DNA of 64,000 nucleotides from contig NZ_JH976535.1 of the NCBI RefSeq assembly GCF_000183545.2, forward strand, positions 2,233,837 through 2,297,836, in the 5' to 3' direction. Position numbers and translations under genes: made by a program. Shown one piece after another: positions 49,926 to 59,775 of this stretch. This stretch comes from Thermaerobacter subterraneus DSM 13965 (GTDB taxonomy: Bacteria; Bacillota; Sulfobacillia; Thermaerobacterales; Thermaerobacteraceae). Position 1 is the stretch's first letter. Every line of letters begins with the position of its first letter. The notes beneath the pieces were generated by a model that worked only from the letters and a program-made list of their open reading frames with translations, did not search any database and was not told the DNA's origin.

Positions 49926-51817
49926 CACCTCAAGCCTCCCGTCACTTGCAGGATCAGCAGCGCCAGCACCACCACGCCGGCGAAGAGGGTCAGCATGTAC
50001 CCCTGCACCAGGCCGGTGGACCAGCGCCGCACCACCTCGCCCACGCCGGCCACCAGGCGCGCCACGCCGTTGACGATGCCGTCCACCACCAGCCGGTCGA
50101 AGCCGGCCACCAGCCGCGCCAGCGCGGACGAACCGCCCAGGACCACCACCTGGTAGGCCCGGTCAAAGAACCACTTCTCCTGCAGGACGAAGTAGGGCGT
50201 GGCAAAGGCCGCGCGCAGGGTCTCGGGCGAGATCCAGCCCAGGCCGTACACCACGATGCCGAGAAGGATGCCGCCCACGGCGAACAGGGTGCCGAGCAGC
50301 ACCACGACGGACTCGGGCTCGTGTGCCGCCACGTGCTCGCCGAAGGTGATGAACTCGTGCACCGGCGCGCCGAAGAGGGCCGGGGCCAGAAAGCCCGCGG
50401 CAAAGGCCGGGATGGCCAGCAAAACCAGCGGCCAGCGCAGCTCCGGCCCGCCCTCGTGGGCGTGCTCGTACTTGTGGACGTCCCGCGGCCGGCCGAAGAA
50501 GGTCAGCACCACGGCCCGGGTCATGTAGAAGGCCGTCAGCCCGGCGGTCAGGGTGCCCACCCAGAAGAGCACCGGGTAGGGGGAGTGGTAGGCCGCCAGC
50601 AGGATCTCGTCCTTGGAGTAGAACCCGGCGAAGGGCCAGATGCCGGCCAGGGCCAAGGTGCCGACGATGAAGGTCAGGGCCGTCAGCTTCATCTTGCCGG
50701 CCAGGCCGCCCATCTCCCGCATGTCCTGGGTGTGCACGGCGTGGATGACGGCCCCCGAGCCCAGGAAGAGCAGGGCCTTGAAGAAGCCGTGGGTCCACAG
50801 GTGGAACATGGCGGCCGCGTAGCCGCCCACGCCCAAGGCCATGACCATGTAGCCCAGCTGGCTGACCGTCGAGTAGGCCAGCACCTTCTTGATATCGGTC
50901 TGTACCACGGCGATGCTGGCCGCCAGGAAGGCCGTGAACGCCCCCAGGAAGGCCACCACCGCCAGGGCCGTGGCCGACTCGGCGAAGATGAAGTAGGTCC
51001 GGGCGACGAGGAACACGCCCGCGGCCACCATGGTGGCGGCGTGGATCAGGGCACTGACGGGCGTAGGACCGGCCATGGCGTCAGGAAGCCACACGTGCAG
51101 CGGCGCCTGGGCCGACTTCCCCACCGCGCCACCGAAGATCAGGAGGGCCGCTACGGTCATGGCCCGGGCGAAGTCCGGGGCCCCCGCCCCCGCCTGGTGC
51201 TCCACCCAGGCCTGCCAGTCGGCGAAACGCAGGCTGCCCGTCAGGTGGAACATGTACCAGAAGCCGGCCATCATCAGCACGTCGCCGATACGGGTGGTGA
51301 TGAAGGCCTTGTACGCCGCCGCCTGGTTCTCCCGCTCCTCGAACCAGTGGCCGATGAGCAGGTAGGAGCAGGCGCCCATGATCTCCCACCAGATCAGCCA
51401 GAAGACGGCGTTGTCGGCGATGACCAGCCCGAGCATGCCCGCCGTGAACAGGGAGATCAGGGCGAAGTAGCGGTTGTAGCGGGCATCGCCATGCATGTAG
51501 CCCAGGGAGAAGACGTGCACCATCAAGCTGACGAAGGACACCATTAAGAGCAGGGCCGCTTCCAGGTTGTCGACCCGGAACCCGGCCCGCAGCTCGAAGG
51601 AGCCGAACTGCAGCCACCGCCACGCGGCCTCGTAGGCCTCGGGGCGGGCCACCGCGTCCCGGAATACGCCCAGGGACAGGATCGCCGCCGCCAGCATGCC
51701 GGTGACGCCGATCCAGCCCGCCCGCTCGCCCAGCCGGCGGCCGAAGAACACCGTCAGCACGAAGGCCGCCAGGGGGAAGAGCGGGATCAACCAGGCCGAT
51801 TCCACCACGCCGCTCAC
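49925..51817 (-). CDS. nuoL: NADH-quinone oxidoreductase subunit L, 630 aa
   Basis: This is the distal proton-pumping subunit with the long lateral helix at its C-terminus. It contains WEIMGACSYLLIGHWFE, KAFITTRIGDVLMMAGFW and PLHVWLPDAMAGPTPVSALIHAATMVAAG (in part), with the usual Lys and His residues. The GTG start at 51817 is used; a second GTG three codons later has better spacing. A gap of 61 bp separates it from nuoK. Confidence 0.95.
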   Translation of the reverse strand: MSGVVESAWLIPLFPLAAFVLTVFFGRRLGERAGWIGVTGMLAAAILSLGVFRDAVARPEAYEAAWRWLQFGSFELRAGFRVDNLEAALLLMVSFVSLMVHVFSLGYMHGDARYNRYFALISLFTAGMLGLVIADNAVFWLIWWEIMGACSYLLIGHWFEERENQAAAYKAFITTRIGDVLMMAGFWYMFHLTGSLRFADWQAWVEHQAGAGAPDFARAMTVAALLIFGGAVGKSAQAPLHVWLPDAMAGPTPVSALIHAATMVAAGVFLVARTYFIFAESATALAVVAFLGAFTAFLAASIAVVQTDIKKVLAYSTVSQLGYMVMALGVGGYAAAMFHLWTHGFFKALLFLGSGAVIHAVHTQDMREMGGLAGKMKLTALTFIVGTLALAGIWPFAGFYSKDEILLAAYHSPYPVLFWVGTLTAGLTAFYMTRAVVLTFFGRPRDVHKYEHAHEGGPELRWPLVLLAIPAFAAGFLAPALFGAPVHEFITFGEHVAAHEPESVVVLLGTLFAVGGILLGIVVYGLGWISPETLRAAFATPYFVLQEKWFFDRAYQVVVLGGSSALARLVAGFDRLVVDGIVNGVARLVAGVGEVVRRWSTGLVQGYMLTLFAGVVVLALLILQVTGGLR

Positions 51818-51878
51818 CTCGCAGTCCCGTCCGTACCCAGCCCGTTCCGTATCGCACCCCGGCCTGACCGTCGCGGGC

Positions 51879-52193
51879 TCAACCGCGCATCAGCCGGATC
51901 TTGTTGACGTCCACCTCGCCGCGGCGCCGCACCACCATCAGCACGATGCCGATGCCGATGGCCGCCTCCGCCGCCGCGATGGCGATGATGAACAGGCCGA
52001 AGATCTGCCCTTCCACCGACCCGGGGTCCAGGTACTGGTTCAGCGCCACCAGGTTGAGGTTGACGGCATTGAGCATCAGCTCGATGCACATCAGGATCCG
52101 GATGGCGTTGGTGCGGGTCAGGGCGCCCCACAGGCCGATGCCGAAGAGCAGGGTCCCCACCACGAGATAATCCAGCAAAGGAATGCCGCCCAT
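51879..52193 (-). CDS. nuoK: NADH-quinone oxidoreductase subunit K, 104 aa
   Basis: A three-helix membrane subunit. The proton-path Glu residues are in CIELMLNAVNLNLVA and AAAEAAIGIGIVL. The length is normal. ATG 52193 follows GGGAGGTGGG and overlaps the nuoJ stop. Confidence 0.95.
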   Translation of the reverse strand: MGGIPLLDYLVVGTLLFGIGLWGALTRTNAIRILMCIELMLNAVNLNLVALNQYLDPGSVEGQIFGLFIIAIAAAEAAIGIGIVLMVVRRRGEVDVNKIRLMRG

Positions 52194-52933
52194 CAGCGGC
52201 CCACCTCCCCTGCCGCACCGGCTCCACCGGACGAACCGGCCGCCGCCGTCACCCGGTTCCCGGCCGGCGAGGATCCGGCGGGCGTCCCGGCCTGCGGCAC
52301 CCCGTCACCCAGGTCCTGGGCCGCCATGGCGCCCTGCACCCGGGCGACCGGCGCCGTGCGGGCCGCCCCCCCGTCGCGCCCGCCACGACCGCGCTCTTCC
52401 GCCGTCTCGCGCCGCGTCAGGCCGATGGCGCCGATGAGGGCCGCCAACAGCGCGGCCGAGGCCACCTCGAAGGGGATGGCGTAGCGGGTGAACATCTCGC
52501 CCCCGATGGCCCGCAGGTCGTCGGCCACGGGCTCGCCCAGGGGCACCCGGGGAAGCTGGGCGGCAGCCAGGCCGGCCAGGATCACGGCCACCAGCACCCC
52601 GGCCACCACCACCGGCAGCCAGCCGTAGTAGGGCGAAAGGAACCGGCGCCGCAGGCGCTCGCCCAGGGCAAGGTCGCCCGCGCCCCGCAGCTCCTCGGGG
52701 TCCGAGAGCATGATGGCGAAGACCACCACGGTCAGAATCGCCCCGACGTACACCAGCACGTGCAGCAGGGCGAAGGTCGGCGCCTTGAGCAGGATGAACA
52801 GGCCCGCCATGCCGACGAAGGTGAGGCCGAGGAACAGGGCGCTGTGGGCGATCTGCTCGCTGGTCACCACCCGCCAGGCCCCCAGCAGCACCACCGCCGC
52901 CAGCACGGCGAAGATGACGGCCGTCCCGCTCAT
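52193..52933 (-). CDS. nuoJ: NADH-quinone oxidoreductase subunit J, 246 aa
   Basis: Five membrane helices with the conserved LLHVLVYVGAILTVVVFAIM (pi-bulge helix TM3 region). The C-terminal 60 residues after GLTRRETAEERG are a Gly/Ala/Pro-rich tail not usual for the family. The ATG overlaps the nuoI stop as ATGA. Confidence 0.93.
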   Translation of the reverse strand: MSGTAVIFAVLAAVVLLGAWRVVTSEQIAHSALFLGLTFVGMAGLFILLKAPTFALLHVLVYVGAILTVVVFAIMLSDPEELRGAGDLALGERLRRRFLSPYYGWLPVVVAGVLVAVILAGLAAAQLPRVPLGEPVADDLRAIGGEMFTRYAIPFEVASAALLAALIGAIGLTRRETAEERGRGGRDGGAARTAPVARVQGAMAAQDLGDGVPQAGTPAGSSPAGNRVTAAAGSSGGAGAAGEVGR

Positions 52934-53409
52934 GGCTTCTCGCCCCCAGCCAGCCGGACGGCGTCGTACTGCTTCCAGATCTCCGCCAGCTGCTCCTTGT
53001 TGAAGATCAGGTTGGGCACCGAGTAGTCGGCGATCTCGAAGTGGTTCGCCATCTCCAGGGCGTCGAAGGGACAGGCCTCGACGCACAGGTTGCAGACCAT
53101 GCAGCGCGACATGTCGATGTTGAAGACCTTGGGCCGGCGCAGGCGCTTGCCGTTCTCGTCGGTCTCCTCGATGACCTCGATGACGTTGACGGGGCAGGAG
53201 CGGGCGCACAGGCCGCAGGCCGTGCAGTTCAGGTCGCCCGTCTCCAGGTTGGTCTTGAGCACCGGGATGCCGCGGTAGCCCTTGGGCAGGTCGGGCCGCT
53301 CGTCCGGGTAGTTCACCGTCACCGGCGGGCGGGCGGCCGACCGCCAGGTCACGGCGTGGCCCGCCACCAGGCTCTTCGCGGTCTGCCAGATCTCAGCCAG
53401 GACGCTCAT
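52930..53409 (-). CDS. nuoI: NADH-quinone oxidoreductase subunit I (2x 4Fe-4S), 159 aa
   Basis: Two ferredoxin-type clusters are bound by CTACGLCARSCP and CMVCNLCVEACP (clusters N6a/N6b). An amphipathic N-terminal helix lies on the membrane. The electron path to NuoB continues from here. In this operon no NuoE, F or G is present, so NuoI may face a non-NADH donor such as ferredoxin (inference). Confidence 0.96.
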   Translation of the reverse strand: MSVLAEIWQTAKSLVAGHAVTWRSAARPPVTVNYPDERPDLPKGYRGIPVLKTNLETGDLNCTACGLCARSCPVNVIEVIEETDENGKRLRRPKVFNIDMSRCMVCNLCVEACPFDALEMANHFEIADYSVPNLIFNKEQLAEIWKQYDAVRLAGGEKP

Positions 53410-53425
53410 CCGTGGTCACCGCCTT

Positions 53426-54388
53426 TCAGACCAGGAACAACCCGGTGATGACCAGGTTCAGCAGGCCCACCGGGACGAGGAACTTCCAGCCCAGGTCCAG
53501 CAGCTGGTCGATGCGGATGCGCGGCAGGGTCCAGCGGATCCACATGGCCAGCAGGACGAAGGCGTAGGTCTTGATCAGGAACCACACCACCGGCGGCAGG
53601 ATCGGCCCGTTCCACCCGCCGAAGAACAGGCTGGCCGCGATGGCGGACATGGTGAACAGGTTGGTGTACTCGGCGAACATGAACATGCCCCAGCGGATCC
53701 CGCTGTACTCGGTGAAGTAGCCCGCCACCAGCTCCGACTCGGCCTCGGCGAGGTCGAAGGGCGTGCGGTTCAGCTCGGCGATGGCGGCGATGAGGAAGAC
53801 GATGAACCCGAGGAACTGCGGGAAGACGAACCAGTACCGCTGCTGGGCCTCCACGATGTCCTGCAGGCTGAGGCTGCCCGCCAGCATGACCACGCCCAGC
53901 ACCGCCAGCACCAGCGGGATCTCGTAGGCCATCAGCTGGGCCGCGGCCCGCATGGCACCGATCAGGGAGTACTTGTTGTTGGAACCCCACCCGGCCATGA
54001 AGATGCCGAACAGGGTGAAGGACGAGACGGCGCTGAGGAACAGCAGGCCCAGGTTGAAGTCGGGCTGGACGCCGAAACCGGGCCCGACGGGCAGGATGAC
54101 GAACAAAAGCACCGCCGGCGCAAACACCACCACCGGCGCCGCCGCCCAGACCCAGCGGTCCGCCGCCGCGGGCATGACGTCCTCCTTGGAGAACATCTTG
54201 ATGGCGTCGGCGAAGAGCTGGGCCCAGCCGTGGGGCTTGCCGACCCGGTAGGGCCCCACCCGGTATTGCATCCGGGCGGACACCTTCCGCTCCAGCCAGA
54301 CCAGGAACATGAAGTTCACGCCGATGAAGGCGAGGGCAATGGTGGCCTTGAGGATGGCCCACAGCACCGCCACCAGCCACTCCGGCAT
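53426..54388 (-). CDS. nuoH: NADH-quinone oxidoreductase subunit H, 320 aa
   Basis: The quinone-chamber membrane subunit has eight helices. It contains WLERKVSARMQYRVGPYRVG, KMFSKEDVMP and NRTPFDLAEAESELVAGYFTEY (in part), with the Glu/Asp cluster of the E-channel. The ATG overlaps the nuoD stop. Confidence 0.96.
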   Translation of the reverse strand: MPEWLVAVLWAILKATIALAFIGVNFMFLVWLERKVSARMQYRVGPYRVGKPHGWAQLFADAIKMFSKEDVMPAAADRWVWAAAPVVVFAPAVLLFVILPVGPGFGVQPDFNLGLLFLSAVSSFTLFGIFMAGWGSNNKYSLIGAMRAAAQLMAYEIPLVLAVLGVVMLAGSLSLQDIVEAQQRYWFVFPQFLGFIVFLIAAIAELNRTPFDLAEAESELVAGYFTEYSGIRWGMFMFAEYTNLFTMSAIAASLFFGGWNGPILPPVVWFLIKTYAFVLLAMWIRWTLPRIRIDQLLDLGWKFLVPVGLLNLVITGLFLV

Positions 54389-55563
54389 CAGCGGTCGACC
54401 TCCCCGAGGACGATGTCGATGCTGCCGATGATGGCCACCACGTCGGCCACCAGGTGCCCCCTCGCCAGGATCGGCAGCAGCTGCAGGTTGACGAAGCAGG
54501 GCGAGCGCCAGCGGGCCCGGTAGGCGTTGGTGTCACCGGCCGCCACCAGGTAGACGCCCACCTCGCCCCGCGGCCCTTCCACCCGGTGGTACACCTCGCC
54601 GTAGGGGCGAATGGCCCGCGGTACCTTGGCCATCACCGGGCCGTCGGGCAGTTCCTTGACGGCCTGGCGAATGATCCGGGCGCTCTCCAGGATCTCGTAC
54701 ATGCGGACCAGGGCCCGGTCGTAGACGTCGCCGTTCTCCCCCACCGGAACGTCGAACTCGAACCGGTCGTAGGGCAGGTAGTTGTCGGCCTTGCGCACGT
54801 CGTACTTGATGCCCGAACCCCGCAGCACCGGCCCGCTGGCGCCGTAGGCCACGGCCACCTCCGGCTTCAGCACCCCGATGCCCCGGGTGCGGCGGATGAA
54901 GATCGGGTTTTCGATGAGCAGCTTCATGAATTCGGGCCAGTACTTGTTCTCCAGCTGGTCCAGGAAGGAGAGCAAATCTTCGATCCAGCCGTCGGGCACG
55001 TCGTTGCGCAGCCCGCCGATGCGCAGGTATGCGTAGAGGAACCGCGCGCCGGTGGCCTGCTCGAAGAGCTTGTAGCAGTACTCGCGGGCGGTGAAGGCGT
55101 GGAGGAACGCCGTCACCGCACCCAGGTCGAGGCCGAAGGTACCGAACCACAGCAGGTGGCTGGTGATGCGCTGCAGCTCGGAGAAGATCACCCGCAGGAT
55201 CTGGGCCCGCTCGGGCACCTCCAGGCCCGTCAGCTTCTCCACCGCCTGCACCAGGGCCAGCTCGTTGGTGATGGCGGCCAGGTAGTCGTTCCGGTCCGAG
55301 AAGGGGACCGTCATGGCGTACGTCATGTACTCGGCGATCTTTTCCCAGTTGCGGTGCAGGTAGCCGATGTCGGGCTGGGCGTCGACCACCGTCTCGCCGT
55401 CCAGGCTGAGCACGACCCGCAACACCCCGTGGGTGCTGGGGTGCTGGGGGCCCATGCTCATGGTCATGGTCTGGCGCCCGCCTTCCAGGGGCTCGATCCG
55501 CACCCGGTCCCCCAGGCGTGGATCCAGCTCCAGCGGCTGCACCGGTTCCCGCGTCAGGCTCAC
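54388..55563 (-). CDS. nuoD: NADH-quinone oxidoreductase subunit D, 391 aa
   Basis: The 49-kDa-type subunit forms the quinone site with NuoB. It has SMGPQHPSTHGVLRVVLSLD with the quinone-site His, IGYLHRNWEKIAEYMTY, and the C-terminal ADVVAIIGSIDIVLGEVDR. GTG 55563 is preferred because GAGGTGAGG precedes it; a GTG at 55572 is possible. It is separate from nuoC, not fused. Confidence 0.95.
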   Translation of the reverse strand: MSLTREPVQPLELDPRLGDRVRIEPLEGGRQTMTMSMGPQHPSTHGVLRVVLSLDGETVVDAQPDIGYLHRNWEKIAEYMTYAMTVPFSDRNDYLAAITNELALVQAVEKLTGLEVPERAQILRVIFSELQRITSHLLWFGTFGLDLGAVTAFLHAFTAREYCYKLFEQATGARFLYAYLRIGGLRNDVPDGWIEDLLSFLDQLENKYWPEFMKLLIENPIFIRRTRGIGVLKPEVAVAYGASGPVLRGSGIKYDVRKADNYLPYDRFEFDVPVGENGDVYDRALVRMYEILESARIIRQAVKELPDGPVMAKVPRAIRPYGEVYHRVEGPRGEVGVYLVAAGDTNAYRARWRSPCFVNLQLLPILARGHLVADVVAIIGSIDIVLGEVDR

Positions 55564-55698
55564 GGCCCTCACCTCGCCTTCCCTATGCCCATACCAGCCC
55601 TTCCGGCGCGCTCATGCCCTTCCGTCTCCTCGCCGCGCCCTCACCGGCACCCGCTCCGCCGGGCCGGCGGGCAGGCCGGGCGCCGGCTCCGCCGGCCG

Positions 55699-56412
55699 TC
55701 AGCGCGGCCGCACCTTGCGCTCCCGCTTGGGCCGCCGGTCGACGAAGTCCTTGCGCAGCGGGAAGACGTCGTCCGGCGTCCACGGCGGCATCAGGATCCG
55801 CCTCAGGTCCGGGTGGCCGCTGAAGCGGACCCCGAACATGTCGAAGGCCTCCCGCTCGTGCCAGCCCGCGCCGGGCCAGACTTCGACCACGCTGGGGACC
55901 TCCGGCTGCTCCTTGCTCACGTTGACCTTGACCGTCAGGCGCCGGTCGTGGCCCACTCCCCGCAGCTGGTAGACCACCTGCAGGGCGTCCTTGTAGTCGA
56001 CGCCGCAGAGATCGGACAGGTAGTCGAAACCCAGCTGGGGATCGTCGCGGAGGAACCGGGCCACCTCCAGCCACCGCTCCGCAGGCACGGTCACGATGGG
56101 GCAGCCGTCGGCGGTGGCAGCCACCGGATCGAAGCTCACGTCGGGAAAGGCTTCCCGCAGGCGGGCCACCACCGGATCCACCGCCGGCTCGGCGCCGGCC
56201 TCCCCCGCGGGCGCCTTCTTCTTGGCCTTGGGATCGACGAAGGTCCCCTCCGCCGGAAGCGGCAGCGCTTCGAGAAGGGGCTTGTCGTCCTGGTGCGTGT
56301 GCAGCGGGCGGTCGTCCCCGGCTTGGGCGGGCGCCGCCTCAGGGTGCTCGGCCACAGGTTCTTCCCCCCATTCTTCGGGCCCGCCGCCGGGCCGGGGCCG
56401 CCGGGTCTCCAC
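55699..56412 (-). CDS. nuoC: NADH-quinone oxidoreductase subunit C, 237 aa
   Basis: The 30-kDa-type subunit carries the signature WHEREAFDMFGVRFSGHPDL followed by RRILMPPW. An N-terminal extension of about 75 residues rich in Pro, Ala and Glu precedes the conserved domain. GTG 56412 is the likely start, though its ribosome binding site is weak. Gaps of 142 bp and 135 bp separate it from nuoB and nuoD. Confidence 0.93.
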   Translation of the reverse strand: METRRPRPGGGPEEWGEEPVAEHPEAAPAQAGDDRPLHTHQDDKPLLEALPLPAEGTFVDPKAKKKAPAGEAGAEPAVDPVVARLREAFPDVSFDPVAATADGCPIVTVPAERWLEVARFLRDDPQLGFDYLSDLCGVDYKDALQVVYQLRGVGHDRRLTVKVNVSKEQPEVPSVVEVWPGAGWHEREAFDMFGVRFSGHPDLRRILMPPWTPDDVFPLRKDFVDRRPKRERKVRPR

Positions 56413-56554
56413 AGCGGTCCGTCCCGGCGCCCTACCTGGCGGGCCCCGCCCGGCCCGGCCCGGGGCGCCGGCTCGTCCGCTCCGGCGGCCGCCGCCGGTG
56501 CGGGTCCCCAGGCAAACGCCAGCCCCGCTCCCCGCGGGGCTGCGACGTCGGATC

Positions 56555-57136
56555 TCAGGCCGGCAGGTTCGCCCGGGCCACCTTGTCTTGCAGCTTCATG
56601 ATGGCGTAGATCAGCGCCTCCGGCCGCGGCGGGCACCCGGCCACGTACACGTCCACAGGAACGATCTTGTCGACCCCGTCGACCACATTGTAGCCCTGGT
56701 AGTACGGCCCGCCGTTGGACGCGCAGGCGCCCATGGCGATGACGTACCTGGGCTCGGCCATCTGGTCGTACAGGGTCTTGATCACCGGCGCCATCTTCTC
56801 GGTGACGGTCCCCGCCACGATCATCATGTCGGCCTGGCGCGGCGAGGCACGGAACACCGACCCCAGCCGGTCCAGGTCGATCCGGGAGGCGCCGGCCGCC
56901 ATCATCTCGATGGCGCAGCAGGCGATGCCGAAGAGCAGGTACCAGAGGGAGTTCTTGCGGCCCCAGTTGACCAGGGTCTGGAGGTTGGTGGTGATCACGC
57001 CGGGAAGGTACTCCCAGACCCCAGGCAGGCGCTCCGCCGCCCGGTCGATCAGGTGCTCGGGGTCCGTCTCGTCCCAGGCCAAGTCGGCCACGGTGATGCC
57101 GGAGGGACCCGTCACCCGCGGGTTGGTCACACCCAT
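56555..57136 (-). CDS. nuoB: NADH-quinone oxidoreductase subunit B (4Fe-4S N2), 193 aa
   Basis: This is the PSST-type subunit binding cluster N2. Ligands are the tandem Cys in [13 protein letters not shown], Cys in [14 protein letters not shown] and Cys in [17 protein letters not shown] 57136 has AAGGTG upstream; the start overlaps the nuoA end by 10 nt. Confidence 0.96.
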   Translation of the reverse strand: MGVTNPRVTGPSGITVADLAWDETDPEHLIDRAAERLPGVWEYLPGVITTNLQTLVNWGRKNSLWYLLFGIACCAIEMMAAGASRIDLDRLGSVFRASPRQADMMIVAGTVTEKMAPVIKTLYDQMAEPRYVIAMGACASNGGPYYQGYNVVDGVDKIVPVDVYVAGCPPRPEALIYAIMKLQDKVARANLPA

Positions 57137-57495
57137 CGTAACACCTTCTTCTTCCAGGCGTAGATCAGACCCACGCCCAGCATGACGATGAACAGGGCCA
57201 TCTCGATGAAGGCGAAGGGACCCGCCTGGACCAGCTCGCGGAAGCGGACGGCCCAGGGATAGAGGAAGACCACTTCCACGTCGAACACCAGAAAGATCAG
57301 GGCGAAGATGTAATAGTGGATGCTGTACCGCACGCGGGCATCGCCGTAGGGGCGGATCCCGGTCTCGTAGGTGGTGAGCTTGCTGGGCTCGCGCCAGTCG
57401 CGCCGCAGCAGCCGGCTCACGGCCACGTTGACCATGGGGAAGCTGGCCCCGGCGATGAGGAAGACCAGCACGTCGATCCAGATCCGGGAATCCAA
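57127..57495 (-). CDS. nuoA: NADH-quinone oxidoreductase subunit A, 122 aa
   Basis: A three-helix membrane subunit with the conserved [20 protein letters not shown] and [19 protein letters not shown], whose Asp/Glu residues face the quinone chamber. TTG 57495 has GGGGGTCGG upstream. It is the first gene of the nuo operon; the promoter must lie in the 298-bp gap before it, where I saw no clear consensus. Confidence 0.95.
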   Translation of the reverse strand: MDSRIWIDVLVFLIAGASFPMVNVAVSRLLRRDWREPSKLTTYETGIRPYGDARVRYSIHYYIFALIFLVFDVEVVFLYPWAVRFRELVQAGPFAFIEMALFIVMLGVGLIYAWKKKVLRWV

Positions 57496-57793
57496 CTGGC
57501 CGACCCCCGTTCCCCCGGCGGGCTGCCGCCACCGGACACCGTCTACCGGCCGGCGTTACCGGGTGGGCGTCACCGGGCAAGAGGTAAGAAAGGCGACGGG
57601 CGGGACTTCGTGAAATTCGGAACATGAAGGAGCCCGCCCGAAAGCCATCCACATTATATGGAGAAGCAAAAATGGGTGTCAACCAAAGCGCCATGCGGGC
57701 TGGTGCACTCTCAGGGCGCTGCCCGGAGGGCGCCGCCCGGAGCTTCACCGGGCCGGGGCCGGGCTCCCCCCTCTCGCCGGTCCCCGGCGCCGG

Positions 57794-59695
57794 TCACCGG
57801 GAGGCCGCCCCGTGTACCCCGGGCGCGCCGCCGGCATGCGCCGGCTGCCGCCGGGCCTTCGAGGTCCCGCCCCTTGCCGCTGCCGGCCCGCCGGTGGGGC
57901 CAGGTTCGTCCGCCGGGTGCCAGGCGGCCACGTTCCAGAAGAACCCGCCCGGGGAGCCGCTGATGGGGCCTTCCACCCCCTGCCGCACGCCCAGCACCAG
58001 GATCTCCTGCCAGAGGAACAGGGCGGGCTCCAGCTCGGCCAGCCGCTGCTGGACCTGGCGGTAGATCACCCGCCGGTCCCCGCCGCGCCGGCCCTCCTCC
58101 AGCAGCCGGTCCACCTCCGCGTCGTGCAACCCGGTGAAGTTGAGGTGGCCCGCGGAGTGCCAGAGGGCGTACCCGTCGGGGTCGACGCCCACGCCGACCC
58201 CGAGAAGGGCCGCCTGGTACCGGCCCTCCCGCAGGACCGCCACCAGGTCGGGCCAGTCCACCACCTGCACCTCGGCGGCAATGCCCACCTGGCGGAGGAA
58301 CCCGGCCAGCATCTCTGCGGCCTCCTCGCGGTAGCGGTTCTCCCGGTGGGTGATGATCCGGATGGCCAGCTGCTGTTCGCCCCGCTCGCGCACGCCGTCG
58401 CCGTCGCCGTCGACCCAGCCGGCCTGTTCCAGCAGGGCGCGGGCGGCCTCCGGGTCATAGCGCGGCGGGGCCTGGGGCGCCGCCCACCAGGTCCCGGGCA
58501 GGCCCGGTCCCGCCAGCACCTCCGCATAGCGCCCGAACAGCGCGCCCACCAGGGCCGAACGGTCAACGGCCTGCTCCACGGCCCGGCGCACCGCCGGGTC
58601 GGCCAGGATCGGGTCGGCCAGGTTGTATGCCAGATAGGTATAGCCCAGGTCCGGGAACTCCACCAGCCGCAGCGGCGCCTGTCCCGCCACCACCTGGCGG
58701 GCGGCCTCCGGCGAAAGCCTGCCGGCGTCGACCTCGCCTGCCAGGACCGCCCGGTCCAGCTCCTCCTGCTCGTGGAAGAACCGGACCACCACCAGCGGGT
58801 ATCCGGGGGCCTGCTCCGGCGGCAGGTCCTCCCGGGCCACCAGTCGCGCCTGGACACCCGGCACCCAGCTGTCCAGGCGATAGGGCCCGGAACCCACGGG
58901 GTGGCCCGTGTGGAAGGGGTGGCGGGGGTCCAGGGCCTCGGCCCGGCTGGCGAAGGCGTGGGCGGGAACGACGGGAAGGGTGAAGAGCTCCAGCGCCGGC
59001 GCGTAGGGCTCGGAAAAGGTCACCACCACCGTCCGGGGATCGGGAGCCCGCACCGCGCCCCGTTCCAGCCAGCGGTCGTAGGCCGCCATGGCCCGGGCCT
59101 CCCAGGTGGCTTCATCCAGCAGGCCTGCCTGGCGGTCCCGGTCCAGCCGGTCCAGCTCCGCCAGGTAGGTCTCGGCGCCGTTCAAGGCGGCTAGGTTGTA
59201 GGCCGCCAGGCGGTCGGCCCGGGGGTGGAGGCGAGTGGTCAGGGAGAAGACCACGTCGCTGGCCGTCACGGGCCGCCCGTCCCACCAGGTGGCCTCCGCC
59301 AGGTGCAGCGTGTAGACGCGCCCGTCCTTGCCCACCTCCCACGAGGCGGCCAAATCGGGCTCCACTTCCATCCGGTCGTTGTACCGCACCAGGCTGCGAA
59401 AGAGCAGCGGCTGCAGGGGGTGGCGCTCCGTCAAGAGCGGGTTCCACCCTTCAAACCCGCCCAGGCTGCCCAGCACCAGCTGGGGCGGCTGGGGGCCGTC
59501 CCCGGGCGCCGGCGCAGGCGTCGCGCCGCCGCCGGCCGGCATCGCGGGGGCGCGACCCGTGGTGCCGGCCATGCGCCAGATTCCTGCCACGGCGGTGATC
59601 ACCAGGGCCAGGATCAGTGCCGCCCCCAGGCGGCGCCGCCAGCTCAGGGTCTGCTCGGTCAAGCGCCATCCTCTCCCTACCCGTTGCTCACCCAT
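57794..59695 (-). CDS. ABC transporter substrate-binding protein, family 5 (peptide/solute), 633 aa
   Basis: Extracellular receptor of a peptide- or nickel-type ABC importer. An N-terminal anchor (about residues 22-40, LGAALILALVITAVAGIW) replaces a lipobox. The SBP_bac_5 domain shows LAASWEVGKDGRVYTLHLAE, WWDGRPVTASDVVFSL, VGSGPYRLDSWVPG and ADPAVRRAVEQAVDRSALV. The C-terminal 40 residues are low in complexity. ATG 59695 is given, but TTG 59662 with GGGAGAGG just upstream is a serious alternative. No permease genes are adjacent. Confidence 0.87.
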   Translation of the reverse strand: MGEQRVGRGWRLTEQTLSWRRRLGAALILALVITAVAGIWRMAGTTGRAPAMPAGGGATPAPAPGDGPQPPQLVLGSLGGFEGWNPLLTERHPLQPLLFRSLVRYNDRMEVEPDLAASWEVGKDGRVYTLHLAEATWWDGRPVTASDVVFSLTTRLHPRADRLAAYNLAALNGAETYLAELDRLDRDRQAGLLDEATWEARAMAAYDRWLERGAVRAPDPRTVVVTFSEPYAPALELFTLPVVPAHAFASRAEALDPRHPFHTGHPVGSGPYRLDSWVPGVQARLVAREDLPPEQAPGYPLVVVRFFHEQEELDRAVLAGEVDAGRLSPEAARQVVAGQAPLRLVEFPDLGYTYLAYNLADPILADPAVRRAVEQAVDRSALVGALFGRYAEVLAGPGLPGTWWAAPQAPPRYDPEAARALLEQAGWVDGDGDGVRERGEQQLAIRIITHRENRYREEAAEMLAGFLRQVGIAAEVQVVDWPDLVAVLREGRYQAALLGVGVGVDPDGYALWHSAGHLNFTGLHDAEVDRLLEEGRRGGDRRVIYRQVQQRLAELEPALFLWQEILVLGVRQGVEGPISGSPGGFFWNVAAWHPADEPGPTGGPAAARGGTSKARRQPAHAGGAPGVHGAASR

Positions 59696-59775
59696 GGCTC
59701 GCCGCGGCCAGGGCCTGGCCTGCCCTGCCCGGGCCCCGCCGCAGGCCCCGCGGGGGACGGCCGCTTGTCCCGTCC

